This document shows positions 19,609-27,398 of a stretch of DNA of 64,000 nt, piece after piece. A model generated the notes under the pieces. The model did no database searches. It worked only from the letters and a program-made list of their open reading frames with translations, and was not told where the DNA came from. The stretch is from Cytophagales bacterium (GTDB lineage Bacteria; Bacteroidota; Bacteroidia; Cytophagales; Spirosomataceae). The stretch covers positions 124,001 to 188,000 of the forward strand of contig JAAFJE010000012.1 in assembly GCA_013298025.1 (NCBI GenBank), given 5' to 3'. The number at the start of each line of letters is the position of its first letter. Position 1 is the stretch's first letter. The translations under genes and the position numbers were made by a program.

Positions 19609-20325
19609 CTAACGCATATTATGATACACGTTTTGTACGTCATCGTCTTCTTCTAATTTTTCGATGAGTTTTTCTACATCTGCCATTTGCTCTTCGGTAA
19701 GTTCTTTGGTGTCGTTTGGAATACGCTCAAAGTCGGCTCCTTGTATTTCGTAGCCTTGTTCTTCTAAGTATTTTTGAATTGCCCCAAAAGCCGTAAATTC
19801 GCCATAAATATTGACTTGGTTGGCTTCGGTATCTAAGAAAACTTCGTCTGCACCAAAGTCAATGAGTTCTAACTCAAGCTCTTCTACATCAATTTGTTCC
19901 GTTTTAGCTATTCTGAAAATACATTTACGTTCAAAAATAAAGTCGAGCATTCCTGATGTTCCAAGGCTACCATTACATTTGTTGAAATAGCTACGCACGT
20001 TTGCTACGGTACGGTTGGTGTTGTCGGTGGTACATTCTACCAAAATCGCAATGCCATGTGCAGCGTATCCTTCATAAACAATCTCTTTGTAGTCTTCTTG
20101 GTCTTTTGAAGAAGCTCTTTTGATGGCATTTTCAACGTTTACTTTTGGCATGTTTACCGCCTTAGCATTTTGCATAATGGCACGCAAACGAGAGTTGGAG
20201 TTGGGGTCTGGCCCACCCGCTTTTACTGCAATAACGATGTCTTTACCGATGCGAGTAAAGACTTTCGCCATCATACCCCATCTTTTAAATTTTCTTGCTT
20301 TACGAAATTCAAATGCTCTTCCCAT
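19609..20325 (-). CDS. YebC/PmpR family protein
   Basis: A 238-residue complete member of the YebC family (MGRAFEFRKARKFKRWGMMAKVFTRIGKDIVIAVKAGGPDPNSNSRLR at the start, the Bacteroidota version of the MAGHSKW region). Family members were described as transcription regulators and more recently as factors that help ribosomes at polyproline or stalling sites. The acidic C-terminus (EDDDVQNVYHNMR) is typical. It is monocistronic, between a bidirectional terminator and a short intergenic region. Confidence 0.95.
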   Translation of the reverse strand: MGRAFEFRKARKFKRWGMMAKVFTRIGKDIVIAVKAGGPDPNSNSRLRAIMQNAKAVNMPKVNVENAIKRASSKDQEDYKEIVYEGYAAHGIAILVECTTDNTNRTVANVRSYFNKCNGSLGTSGMLDFIFERKCIFRIAKTEQIDVEELELELIDFGADEVFLDTEANQVNIYGEFTAFGAIQKYLEEQGYEIQGADFERIPNDTKELTEEQMADVEKLIEKLEEDDDVQNVYHNMR

Positions 20326-20479
20326 ATTAGGTAATTAGTTGTTATGGTAAAATACCTTGTGCGCTGTCTAAACAATTTGACAAAGATTTTGCTATCAATT
20401 ATCGTAGCATTTTTTCCGTCAAATTTTTGGAAGCACAAATTTACGAAACTTCTGCAAACTGAGGAAATAGAGCAAAAAA

Positions 20480-20502
20480 AAGCCCACGATTTTCGTGGGC
20501 TT
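20480..20502 (-). terminator. Terminator of the NTF2-like gene
   Basis: AAGCCCACGA and TCGTGGGCTT form a perfect 10-bp stem with a TTT loop; on the minus strand it is followed by eight T. Confidence 0.85.
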
Positions 20503-20520
20503 CAATCATATAAAGTTTTT

Positions 20521-21084
20521 TTACCAGCCGTCATCTGCTTTAGGTTTGGCGTTGGCCGTCGAAGATTTTTTAGGAGCAGGCTTGTTGGTAGCCGTTGGCG
20601 TAGCAACAGGTGCTGCCGCTGCTGTGCCTGCACTGCCTTTTACCGTGGCGTTGAGGTCGTTGGTACGGCTAAATACCCGGCTCACAATTTTCCAGTCGTT
20701 GCCAACTTTGAGTAGGCTCAGTAAATCAACATATTTGAAGTCGGGAAAGCGTAATTCTACCGTAGCCACTGCCGAAGTTCCTATGTATGAGTACGATACA
20801 AGTCTTGTAGAGCCACCTTTGCCTTCGATACCGCCTGCTGGTGTAGAAGCGATAAAGCTTTTTACAGCTTTTTCTTCCAAGGCGCCTGTGCTAAGGTTGA
20901 TGCTCTTGAGCACTGCCGTAGGATGAAACGCTTGTTCTAGCAAGGTGGCTTCTCCTTTGGCTATGCCATTGAGGTAGTTGTTGAGCGTTGCTTTGATGGC
21001 ATCGTCTTCTGTTTGGGCTTGTACCGAGAAGGACATTCCTGCAACAAGCAAGAATATTCCGAGAACGAATGATTTAATTTTCAT
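20521..21084 (-). CDS. Secreted NTF2-like (lumazine-binding-like) protein
   Basis: The 187-residue protein has a signal peptide (cleavage near VQAQT, residue 24) followed by an NTF2/SnoaL-like fold (DAIKATLNNYLNGIAKGEATLLEQAFHPTAVLKSIN ... LLKVGNDWKIVSRVF). Such proteins are annotated as putative lumazine-binding or DUF4440-like; the ligand is not known. The C-terminal 40 residues are a low-complexity Ala/Pro/Lys tail (GTAAAAPVATPTATNKPAPKK), unusual for the family and possibly a surface linker. It is a single gene with its own terminator. Confidence 0.85.
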   Translation of the reverse strand: MKIKSFVLGIFLLVAGMSFSVQAQTEDDAIKATLNNYLNGIAKGEATLLEQAFHPTAVLKSINLSTGALEEKAVKSFIASTPAGGIEGKGGSTRLVSYSYIGTSAVATVELRFPDFKYVDLLSLLKVGNDWKIVSRVFSRTNDLNATVKGSAGTAAAAPVATPTATNKPAPKKSSTANAKPKADDGW

Positions 21085-21275
21085 GCTATTTAAGAAATTT
21101 GAAATAATGCAAATTGTGAAAAATATGCCGATACTTGGTTGGTTTTGGGTTACGATTTACTACATAGAAATTTAAGCAATTTCTTTGGTAGTTTTAGTAA
21201 AGATAAAAGAATTTTTATCATTAAATCTAATAACGTAAAATTATACGTTGAAAGTATTGGCTCTTTTCAGGCTTC

Positions 21276-22520
21276 TTATTCGCCTGAGTTTCCTCCCATT
21301 TCTACTTCGTCGGGAAGGCTTTCTCCTTTCATGAAAAACCAAGCTTTATCGGGGTACAAAATCGCCTGTGCTACCTTGATTTGGGCTAAGGCATGGTTGG
21401 CTACATTTTGGAGAATAATGATAGAAGAATTGTCTTTTCGGTTGTGCATATAATAGTTTTTGAAGCCATGCCACCAACCCGTATGAAACGTAAGCCACGA
21501 GCCGTCGTCGAGTTGTTGCAAACGCCAACCATAGCCGTAGTTTTTGGTAATCAGATTTTTAAACGAATGTGCTGGTTGAAAAGCTTCTTCGAGGGTTGTC
21601 ATTTTTACGAGGCGTTCGGTGTTGAGTGCCATGTCCCACTGAAACATATCTTCTACGGTCGAGTAAATGCCTTTGTCGCCTACAGCCCCATCGAGGTGGT
21701 CGAATGGAATCTCCCAATGCCCTCTACGGCGAGGCGTATAGCCTTTGGCGGCGTTACTCAAAAGTTCCTTGTGGTTGGGGTCATAAATAAAAGTATGTGT
21801 CATGCCTGCTGGGGCAAACAAATACTTTTGGGCGTATTCTCTGAAAGGCAAGCCTGAGAGTTGTTCTACGATGTAAGCCAATAGCACATAGTTAGAATTG
21901 TTATAATTAAAATGTGCATTGGGCAAATAATTGATGCGAGGTTTGTATCTGGCAAAAAGGCTTACAATCTGCTCATTGGAGAGAGGCGCTTTTTTGTTAA
22001 CCACTTTATCAAGGGCATACGCATAGTTGGGAATCCCCGAAGCGTGCGTAAGCAAACTCCGAATCGTGATGCTTGGGTCGTAAGGAAATGACGGGATGAA
22101 TTTATACACAGGGTCGTTGTAATCGAGTAGGCCTTTTTCATGCAACTGCATGATGGCTACGGCTGTAAATTGCTTAGAAACCGAAGCCAATTGAAATCTC
22201 GTCTGAATGGTATTGGTATCTTTCAACGAAAAATTGGCATAGCCAAAAGCTCCTTTATAGATGATTTTTCCGTACTGCGATACCAACACAACACCGTTGA
22301 AACCGGCTGTTTTATGGAGTTTTTTGAAAAAAGTATCAAGCTTAATCGCTTTTTTAGCAGCTATTTTAGGGTCGTATAATTTTGCAATACTATCGTTGCG
22401 TCGGGCTACTGCCGAATTGCTTTCACTGCTACGCTTGGGTTGGTGCGAGCAAGCAATGATGCCCAATACTAAAAGAAAGGTAAGGAGAAAAAACTGCTTC
22501 GTAATCTGCGTCACGCTCAA
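21276..22520 (-). CDS. Serine hydrolase, class C beta-lactamase fold, lipoprotein
   Basis: The 414-residue protein has a lipobox at C24 (LGIIACSHQ). The S-x-x-K catalytic motif is S113-V-S-K116, the Y-x-N motif is Y206-N-N208 (HFNYNNSNYVLLAY), and the third motif is HTG in LTFHTGWWHGF. This is the beta-lactamase/D-alanyl-D-alanine carboxypeptidase/esterase (S12) family. Such single-copy lipoproteins are usually peptidases or esterases rather than antibiotic-resistance enzymes. It stands alone; the gap to the next gene holds a REP hairpin. Confidence 0.92.
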   Translation of the reverse strand: MSVTQITKQFFLLTFLLVLGIIACSHQPKRSSESNSAVARRNDSIAKLYDPKIAAKKAIKLDTFFKKLHKTAGFNGVVLVSQYGKIIYKGAFGYANFSLKDTNTIQTRFQLASVSKQFTAVAIMQLHEKGLLDYNDPVYKFIPSFPYDPSITIRSLLTHASGIPNYAYALDKVVNKKAPLSNEQIVSLFARYKPRINYLPNAHFNYNNSNYVLLAYIVEQLSGLPFREYAQKYLFAPAGMTHTFIYDPNHKELLSNAAKGYTPRRRGHWEIPFDHLDGAVGDKGIYSTVEDMFQWDMALNTERLVKMTTLEEAFQPAHSFKNLITKNYGYGWRLQQLDDGSWLTFHTGWWHGFKNYYMHNRKDNSSIIILQNVANHALAQIKVAQAILYPDKAWFFMKGESLPDEVEMGGNSGE

Positions 22521-22746
22521 TTCGTTTTAAAGGTCTTACAAATGGTTTCAGGATGTCAATGTCCATGATAAATAATCAATGTCACCGTTGCGTGCCTAAG
22601 TTACGAATTTGAGCCAATACACGCAACTGATGAAAGTATCTATTTAACGAAAAATGTCTGGAATGATTGCTTTAGCGTTAGCAGCGTTGAGAAAAGTAAA
22701 AAATAGTAGATTGATGCCAAAACGTAACTTACAGTTCCTTTTTATT

Positions 22747-22770
22747 GTTTCAAGTTGTTCAACTTGAAAC
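22747..22770. repeat. Solitary palindrome related to the REPIN-like elements
   Basis: GTTTCAAGTTG and CAACTTGAAAC form a perfect 11-bp stem with a TT tip. The same GTTTCAAG / CTTGAAAC sequence forms the outer hairpins of the two larger elements at 24302-24470 and 25282-25460, so this looks like a single-unit member of that family. Confidence 0.6.
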
Positions 22771-22802
22771 GACAAAGGCTTTACTATTTTAATTGATTTT
22801 CA

Positions 22803-22810
22803 TATATTTG
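22803..22810 (+). promoter_or_regulatory. -7 promoter box of the Uma2 gene
   Basis: TATATTTG matches the Bacteroidota consensus, 18 bases before the start codon. Confidence 0.55.
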
Positions 22811-22827
22811 ATAAAAAAAACAAGGCT

Positions 22828-23457
22828 ATGGTGATTGCTAAACACTTGAAAGAAACCATTTTAACGGAGTTAAATACTCAGAAATTGGTACGTATTCCTG
22901 CCTCAGAGGAAGCATATTTCTCTGTGTCTAAGGAATTACCTTTTAAAATTGAATATCACGAAAACGAAATTGTTACTATGGGATTAGCGTCATATTGGCA
23001 TGAAAAAATCACTGCTACTTTTATCGGATTACTTTTCCAATTATTCCATTTACAAAAAGAGGATTTTGATATTCTGGGCAGTAATTCAGGTGTACAGATT
23101 CCTAAATTTGAAGGAGGTTATTATATGCCCGATGTAATGGTGGTAAAAGGAAATCCTGTTTTTAAAGAAAACTCTCGAACCATTATTACGAATCCCTACA
23201 TTATCGTAGAAGTACTTTCTCCAGCCACCAAAGCCTTTGATTTATCAGAAAAACTATCGGAATACAAATTGTTGAGTAGCCTTCGACAAGTGATTTACAT
23301 TAATCCTGAAAAAGTAAGTGTTTCAACTTTTATCCGTTCCGAAAACCCTAATACTTGGATTAATCAAGATTTTTATAGCCTTGAAGAGGCACTTCCCGTT
23401 GAAAATACCCATATTTCTTTAGCGGATATTTATCATAAAATTAAGTTTGAGGAATAA
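22828..23457 (+). CDS. Uma2 family (DUF820) endonuclease-like protein
   Basis: A 209-residue Uma2 domain protein. The restriction-endonuclease-like core shows P101-D102 (GGYYMPDVMVV) and E128 (YIIVEVLSPATKAFDLSEKLSEY), as expected for a PD-(D/E)xK fold, although the lysine is not clear. The family is widespread in Cytophagales and cyanobacteria, often in multiple copies near repeats; its biological role is unknown and nuclease function is inferred from the fold. Here it opens the repeat-rich accessory region. Confidence 0.85.
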   Translation: MVIAKHLKETILTELNTQKLVRIPASEEAYFSVSKELPFKIEYHENEIVTMGLASYWHEKITATFIGLLFQLFHLQKEDFDILGSNSGVQIPKFEGGYYMPDVMVVKGNPVFKENSRTIITNPYIIVEVLSPATKAFDLSEKLSEYKLLSSLRQVIYINPEKVSVSTFIRSENPNTWINQDFYSLEEALPVENTHISLADIYHKIKFEE

Positions 23458-23548
23458 ATACAAGCTATATTTCACCAAAAGTCCAAAACAAGCATAACAC
23501 CTTGATAATGTGTATCAAATAGAGTTTTAACCTTTTAAATATATTTTT

Positions 23549-24022
23549 ATGTCTATTCAAAACAGAATCTCGGCTGTCTTGCCTGAAGCAGACAAAACGG
23601 CTGCTCTCGCCTCACTCGAAGAAGTGAAAACCCATTTACCCTTTTTGATTAGTACACCCACAGACCAAGCTCCTAAAAGGACTATGGGGCCTGCCAGTGT
23701 GGAGTATGTTAGCCTTTGCTTAGAAGGAGCTAAAAAGTATCCTGATAAGTTGACAAGGGATTTTGATGCACCCGAATTTGAACGGGACGTGAACTTGATT
23801 GGTCAGCTATGGAGTGTTCGCATAGCGGTGGCAGATTTGTTGGCAAGAATTGATGATACCATGAATGCGGCAAGTGCTGATGCCATGGTTAGTTCCGATA
23901 AAGTGTATGATTTACTAAAAAGAGCCGCCAAAGAAGATGGGGCGATTCAAGAGCTTGTTTCAAGGATTGGACTCAGGTACAAAGCACAATCAAAGCCAAA
24001 GAAAAAGCCCAAAACCGAGTAA
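23549..24022 (+). CDS. Hypothetical protein (157 residues) beside repeat arrays
   Basis: A mostly helical, soluble protein with no signal peptide. Visible features are an N-terminal helix pair (ISAVLPEADKTAALASLEEVKTHLPFLIS), a central SVEYVSLCLEGAKKYPDKLTRDFDAPEFERDVNLIGQLWSVRIAVADLLARIDDTMNAASADAM, and a lysine/proline-rich end (KPKKKPKTE) that could bind nucleic acid. I have a general impression that proteins of this size and make-up occur in other Cytophagales, but cannot name a family. It follows the Uma2 gene by about 90 bases, and its 3' end runs directly into the 42-bp repeat array. Confidence 0.7.
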   Translation: MSIQNRISAVLPEADKTAALASLEEVKTHLPFLISTPTDQAPKRTMGPASVEYVSLCLEGAKKYPDKLTRDFDAPEFERDVNLIGQLWSVRIAVADLLARIDDTMNAASADAMVSSDKVYDLLKRAAKEDGAIQELVSRIGLRYKAQSKPKKKPKTE

Positions 24023-24109
24023 CTCACCAAATCTGAGTCTTAACTCACCGAAACTGTATAGTTACTCAGATTTTCTGTATTGCAATACAGATTTGGTGAG
24101 TACCCATAC

Positions 24110-24233
24110 AGAAAAACGGAGTACCAGCTCAAGCAAACTGTATTGAAGCTCAGAAAATCGGAGTAAGTAGGCTGAAATCTTGACTTGTTACTCAGCCAAA
24201 CTGAGCTTCGATACGCAAATGCTGTATTGAAGC
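24110..24233 (+). repeat. Degenerate 42-bp repeat unit plus 82-bp terminal segment (copy 1)
   Basis: Positions 24110-24151 are one 42-bp unit like those in the array at 27078. The following 82 bases (24152-24233) are nearly identical, in the same orientation, to 27288-27369 (a handful of mismatches). The stretch before it (24023-24109) contains related but scrambled pieces with ACTCACC/GGTGAGT and CTGTATTGCAATACAG palindromes. The same REP element follows both copies. Confidence 0.75.
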
Positions 24234-24263
24234 TCGATTGGGCTGTATTAGGGGGATAGTTGC

Positions 24264-24300
24264 GAGCGAAACGCTCTTTTTTCTTTTGAGTCGTAGGTGG
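24264..24300 (+). repeat. REP element, family 1 (GAGCG hairpin plus GTCGTAGG)
   Basis: GAGCG-aaa-CGCTC is followed by a T-rich spacer and GTCGTAGG. Related copies are at 26744-26800 (inverted), 27024-27068 and 27399-27436. In this copy the second hairpin is interrupted by the family-2 element at 24302; a complete GTCGTAGG-tgag-CCTACGAC hairpin occurs on its far side at 24472-24491. Confidence 0.7.
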
Positions 24301-24301
24301 A

Positions 24302-24470
24302 CCCCTAGCTGTTTCAAGTTTAAGAACTTGGAACGCCGAATAAAAAGCAGTCTCCGACTGCGACCTTGCTCAAACTGACTATACTAAAGTATTCAATCTT
24401 GGCTACTGGTTGTGCAGTCGGAGACTGCACTTGATTTATTGTTCCAAGCTGGTAAACTTGAAACAGCGGG
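24302..24470. repeat. REPIN-like element, family 2, copy 1
   Basis: A 169-bp element with terminal inverted repeats. Each end holds two small hairpins: GTTTCAAGTT/AACTTGGAAC outermost and GCAGTC-tcc-GACTGC further in, with the right end carrying the same hairpins inverted. The middle (about 60 bases) is unique. It is inserted between two pieces of a family-1 REP (GTCGTAGG on both sides) and is nearly identical to the copy at 25282-25460. No transposase gene is inside, so it is non-autonomous. Confidence 0.75.
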
Positions 24471-24471
24471 A

Positions 24472-24491
24472 GTCGTAGGTGAGCCTACGAC
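24472..24491. repeat. Family-1 REP hairpin
   Basis: GTCGTAGG and CCTACGAC form a perfect 8-bp stem with a TGAG loop, immediately after the REPIN-like element. Confidence 0.6.
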
Positions 24492-24633
24492 CAGTTCGAG
24501 AGAAAAAAGTATAGTCATAAATCAACCTTTTGAATATGATGTACGGTATTTTAGAATATTTCTCAAAAGTGGGACGACAAAATAGCATCGCAAACATTTT
24601 TACGTTATAAGCAATTTTAAAAACACCAATAAA

Positions 24634-25272
24634 ATGAATGATATTGCTGATTTAAAGCCAAACATAATTATAGGAGATAACTATGAGGGGGTATTGAGTT
24701 TGAACTTCTGGAAAGACTTTCGAAGCAGACAAGTTTTTTGTGGCTCAAAGGAAACGAATTCAATATCTGAAGGTTTTGTAAAAGTGAGGATTGAAGGGAA
24801 ACAAGTTGACAGTGTAAAGACAACGACTTTAGCACAAGTGAATGCAATTGATTTTTTAATTAATCACTCGGACAAAATAAGAGATGCTCTACTTACTGGA
24901 CTGTTAAACGAATTGTCTAACTTAAAAGAAGGATATGACAATCTCACTCCTGACATCAGCGGCATAGAAGATATTAAGAAGGTAATCGGACTTTCATATT
25001 TGCATGTAATGAGTTCGGACAAAGATGACTTTGCTTATGTTGGTTTTGAACTTGACTGTGAGTGGGATGAAGAACATGGAATTGGAGTTATAATGCATAA
25101 AGACCGAATTGTAACAATTGGACAAGCAGAAATTACATACGATAGTTGGGCAACCTATGTTGACAATGGAACGATTGAATTTGAAACTACAAAATGGAAC
25201 GAGGCAACTGCTAAACTGCAAGAAACTAGTCAAATAGCAAAGAGAAAAACCACGTGGTGGAAGTTTTGGTAG
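24634..25272 (+). CDS. Hypothetical protein with WDEEHG motif (DUF6985/DUF2004-like)
   Basis: A 212-residue soluble protein. Its most characteristic region is YVGFELDCEWDEEHGIGVIMHKDRIVTIGQAEI (about residues 134-170), which resembles small domains (DUF2004, DUF6985) often found in immunity proteins of polymorphic toxin systems and in stand-alone proteins; the assignment is tentative. The N-terminal half (DNYEGVLSLNFWKDF) and the aromatic end (KTTWWKFW) are not assigned. The gene is bracketed by two same-orientation copies of a 170-180 bp REPIN-like element, which suggests it was gained or duplicated with the repeats. No toxin gene is next to it. Confidence 0.7.
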   Translation: MNDIADLKPNIIIGDNYEGVLSLNFWKDFRSRQVFCGSKETNSISEGFVKVRIEGKQVDSVKTTTLAQVNAIDFLINHSDKIRDALLTGLLNELSNLKEGYDNLTPDISGIEDIKKVIGLSYLHVMSSDKDDFAYVGFELDCEWDEEHGIGVIMHKDRIVTIGQAEITYDSWATYVDNGTIEFETTKWNEATAKLQETSQIAKRKTTWWKFW

Positions 25273-25281
25273 ATACCAACT

Positions 25282-25460
25282 CCCCTAGCTGTTTCAAGTT
25301 TAAGAACTTGGAACGCCGAATAAAAAGCAGTCTCCGACTGCGACCTTGCTCAAACTGACTATACTAAAGTATTCAATCTTGGCTACTGGTTGTGCTGGTG
25401 GTGCAGTCGGAGACTGCACTTGATTGATTGTTCCAAGTTGTGAAGCTTGAAACAGCGGGG
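25282..25460. repeat. REPIN-like element, family 2, copy 2
   Basis: This copy is almost identical to 24302-24470, with a nine-base TGGTGGTGC-type duplication in the right half (179 versus 169 bp) and small differences in the last hairpin. It begins nine bases after the stop codon of the WDEEHG-motif gene. The orientation is the same as copy 1. Confidence 0.75.
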
Positions 25461-25504
25461 GGCTTAGAAGTATATGCTTATTACATTTATTAGTTGAATC
25501 TAAG

Positions 25505-25849
25505 CTATTTAAAATTATCCGTTATTCTTTTTTTGTCTTCATTTTCCTTGTCGTTTTTATGATACAATTCAATGAACGTAATTTTTTGTTCATCAGGAAA
25601 GTGAGCATAAATCAATCTCAATCCTGAATTTACGCCTCTGCCTTTTAATGCCTTGCAAGCAATTTTCTTAACCTTGATGATACATCTTTCTAAACCCAAA
25701 TGATCAATACGAAAACTAAACGGTGGTCGTTCATCGGGTGTAACTTCTAACACTCGTTTAACCACGTCTAAATCGTCATTTAGCGTTCTGTATTTTTTTA
25801 AAAGGCTCTTCAAATCCCCTTTAAATTCCGTTAATTCGTCAAAGGTCAT
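25505..25849 (-). CDS. RelE/ParE-like toxin of a PanAT-type pair
   Basis: A 114-residue basic protein. The segment FRIDHLGLERCIIKVKKIACKALKGRGVNSGLRLIYAHFPDEQKITFIELYHKND has the beta-sheet and basic pattern of RelE-superfamily toxins, and ends with KENEDKKRITDNFK as often in YoeB/HigB-like proteins. The start codon overlaps the stop of the upstream antitoxin gene by four bases. The predicted action is mRNA cleavage at the ribosome or gyrase inhibition; sequence alone does not decide. A HigB-like toxin is the best guess. Confidence 0.8.
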   Translation of the reverse strand: MTFDELTEFKGDLKSLLKKYRTLNDDLDVVKRVLEVTPDERPPFSFRIDHLGLERCIIKVKKIACKALKGRGVNSGLRLIYAHFPDEQKITFIELYHKNDKENEDKKRITDNFK

Positions 25850-26649
25850 TGTGCTTCAATTTCATCTCCATAGTTTCTTACAGAGAAAGGAGCATCTCGA
25901 TAAAAAGCTAATTCATAATTTATTTCTTCTCCTTCTTTTGAAGCAAGCCAAGGCATATCCTTATGAGAATAGTTGCTGATTGCAGCAGCAGACCAATCAC
26001 TCATTTGTTCTATAACCCTGTCAATAACTTCTTTTTCACTTGCCCTTAATTCAGTTAGATCTGCTTTCTCTAAAGGCAAATAGCGAGTTTGAGGATAGCC
26101 GTGATATTCGGTTTTTACTCTTTGCAACTGACCTTTTTCAATCATTTGACCAATGATTATATCTAATTTTTGAGGAACAGGCCCATAAGATAATTTACGA
26201 TATTTAGCACCTGTTAAATGCTCCTCATACAATTCATAATAATTGAAGTCCGAGAAATAGAGCAACTTGTAAAGAACCGTTTCACCAACATTGGGCTTAC
26301 CAGCACAGCGTTCAAGTATATACAACAAGACATTTTTAAATTTATTGACTTGCAAGGTTGGCACTGAAATACGCTCTTCTTCTTTCTTTTCTTTTTTTTC
26401 TTCTTTCAAATCAACATCTTGACTTGCGGAAAAATCCTTAGACATAAAATAGTCCAACGAAAATTCTAAAACCAATGAAAGTTCTTGCAATTCAAGAATA
26501 TCAACGCTTCTGTTTCCTAACTCAATTTGAGCCAAAGACGGTCGTGAAATTTTGACACTTTTAGCCAATTCTTCCTGAGACAACCCTTTCATTTTACGAA
26601 GTTCGGTTATCCTCTGACCTATTTGCTTCTGTGACAATTTTATGTTCAT
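25846..26649 (-). CDS. panA: Antitoxin with XRE and Panacea (DUF4065/SocA-like) domains
   Basis: The 267-residue protein has a Cro/C1 helix-turn-helix (residues 5-70, RITELRKMKGLSQEELAKSVKISRPSLAQIELGNRS), a charged linker (KEEKKEKKEEER, about 84-95) and a Panacea/DUF4065 domain (about 105-255: LYKLLYFSDFNYYELYEEHLTGAKYRKLSYGPVP). Panacea domains are known as promiscuous antitoxins that neutralise unrelated toxins. Here the partner gene overlaps by four bases and encodes a RelE-like toxin. The antitoxin gene is first, so the HTH probably represses the operon. This pair is a probable genomic-stability or phage-defence module within the repeat-rich island. Confidence 0.88.
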   Translation of the reverse strand: MNIKLSQKQIGQRITELRKMKGLSQEELAKSVKISRPSLAQIELGNRSVDILELQELSLVLEFSLDYFMSKDFSASQDVDLKEEKKEKKEEERISVPTLQVNKFKNVLLYILERCAGKPNVGETVLYKLLYFSDFNYYELYEEHLTGAKYRKLSYGPVPQKLDIIIGQMIEKGQLQRVKTEYHGYPQTRYLPLEKADLTELRASEKEVIDRVIEQMSDWSAAAISNYSHKDMPWLASKEGEEINYELAFYRDAPFSVRNYGDEIEAQ

Positions 26650-26743
26650 ATCAATTTATGTTTCGCAGTTTGATAGGATAAAGATAAGTTTTGTTTTATT
26701 ATAAAACAAGTATTTGTTTCAAATCAAAACAATTATTTCCACT

Positions 26744-26800
26744 GGTCGTAGGTTAAGCGAAGCGTTCCTACGACCTAAAAGAAAAAAGAGCGTCTCGCTC
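26744..26800 (-). repeat. REP element, family 1, inverted copy left of the RAYT remnant
   Basis: GGTCGTAGG pairs with CCTACGACC (26744-26774), followed by an A-rich spacer and the hairpin GAGCG-tct-CGCTC (26788-26800). This is the same element as at 27024 but reversed, so the transposase remnant between them is flanked by inverted REP copies. Confidence 0.7.
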
Positions 26801-26831
26801 GCAATCATAAACAGTTCAACATTTTAATCTT

Positions 26832-26996
26832 ATGGCACGTAAATACAAATTCCATGATAATAGCAAGTTGTATTTTGTTACGTTCACTGTCGTAAATTGG
26901 ATTGATGCTTTCATTCGGGACGATTATCGAAAGATATTTTATGAAAGTGTAGCTGTGGAGATTATTATGGCAATAGAAAAGGAGCAATTGACTTAG
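26832..26996 (+). pseudogene. Remnant of a REP-associated tyrosine transposase (RAYT, IS200-like Y1 family)
   Basis: A 54-codon open frame begins MARKYKFHDNSKLYFVTFTV and continues VNWIDAFIRDDYRKIFYES before running into unrelated residues and a stop. The beginning is the typical start of Bacteroidota RAYT proteins (YFVTFTVVxWxDxFxR), which carry the first strand of the Y1 transposase fold. The HUH metal-binding motif and catalytic tyrosine, which lie further on in ~180-residue full proteins, are absent, so it cannot be active. It sits between inverted family-1 REP elements, as expected for the transposase that mobilises them. Confidence 0.75.
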
Positions 26997-27023
26997 TGTT
27001 TATAGAATAATGGTATGGTTTTA

Positions 27024-27068
27024 GAGCGAGATGCTCTTTTTCTTTTGGGTCGTAGGTTCACCTGCGAC
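27024..27068 (+). repeat. REP element, family 1, copy right of the RAYT remnant
   Basis: GAGCgagatGCTC (27024-27036), a T-rich spacer and GTCGTAGG-ttca-CCTGCGAC (27049-27068). One arm base differs (T-A to T-G pair), which keeps the RNA stem. Confidence 0.7.
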
Positions 27069-27077
27069 CAGTGCTGT

Positions 27078-27301
27078 AGAAAATCTGCGTAACAACCCAC
27101 GCAAATTGCATTGAAGCCCAGAAAATCTGCGTACCAACTCACGCAAATTGCATTGAAACCCAGAAAATCTGTGTAACAACCCACGCAAACTGCATTGAAG
27201 CTCAGAAAATCGGAGTAATAACTCACGCAAACTGCATTGAAGCCCAGAAAATCGGAGTAATAACTCACGCAAACTGTGTTGAAACCCAGAAAATCGGAGT
27301 A
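27078..27301 (+). repeat. Tandem array of 42-bp units
   Basis: Five full units (27078, 27120, 27162, 27204, 27246) and a partial sixth at 27288. Each starts AGAAAATC and ends near GCATTGAAGCCC. Inside, the first units can pair TGCGT with ACGCA across about eight bases; the later ones instead have GAGT-aata-ACTC. The 42-bp length (four turns of DNA, 14 codons) leaves several frames open without stops, so open frames here are likely a by-product. No unique spacers, so not CRISPR. Confidence 0.85.
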
Positions 27302-27369
27302 AGTAGGCTAAAATTCTGACTTGTTACTCAGCCCAATCGAGCTTCGATACGCAAATGCTGTATTGAAGC
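27288..27369 (+). repeat. 82-bp terminal segment of the 42-bp array (copy 2)
   Basis: Nearly identical to 24152-24233 in the same orientation. In both places it follows 42-bp units and precedes a family-1 REP element within 30 bases, so the two loci are copies of one composite repeat about 3.1 kb apart. Confidence 0.75.
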
Positions 27370-27398
27370 GCTATTTTTTTGTATTATATGATATGGAC

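Noticed and set aside
26993-27272. Two open frames on the minus strand across the 42-bp array
   Set aside because: 42 is a multiple of three, so several frames stay open; the 14-residue repeat product has no signal, start context or relatives that I recognise.
27078-27301. CRISPR array
   Set aside because: The units are contiguous, with no unique spacers between them, and no cas gene is in the window.
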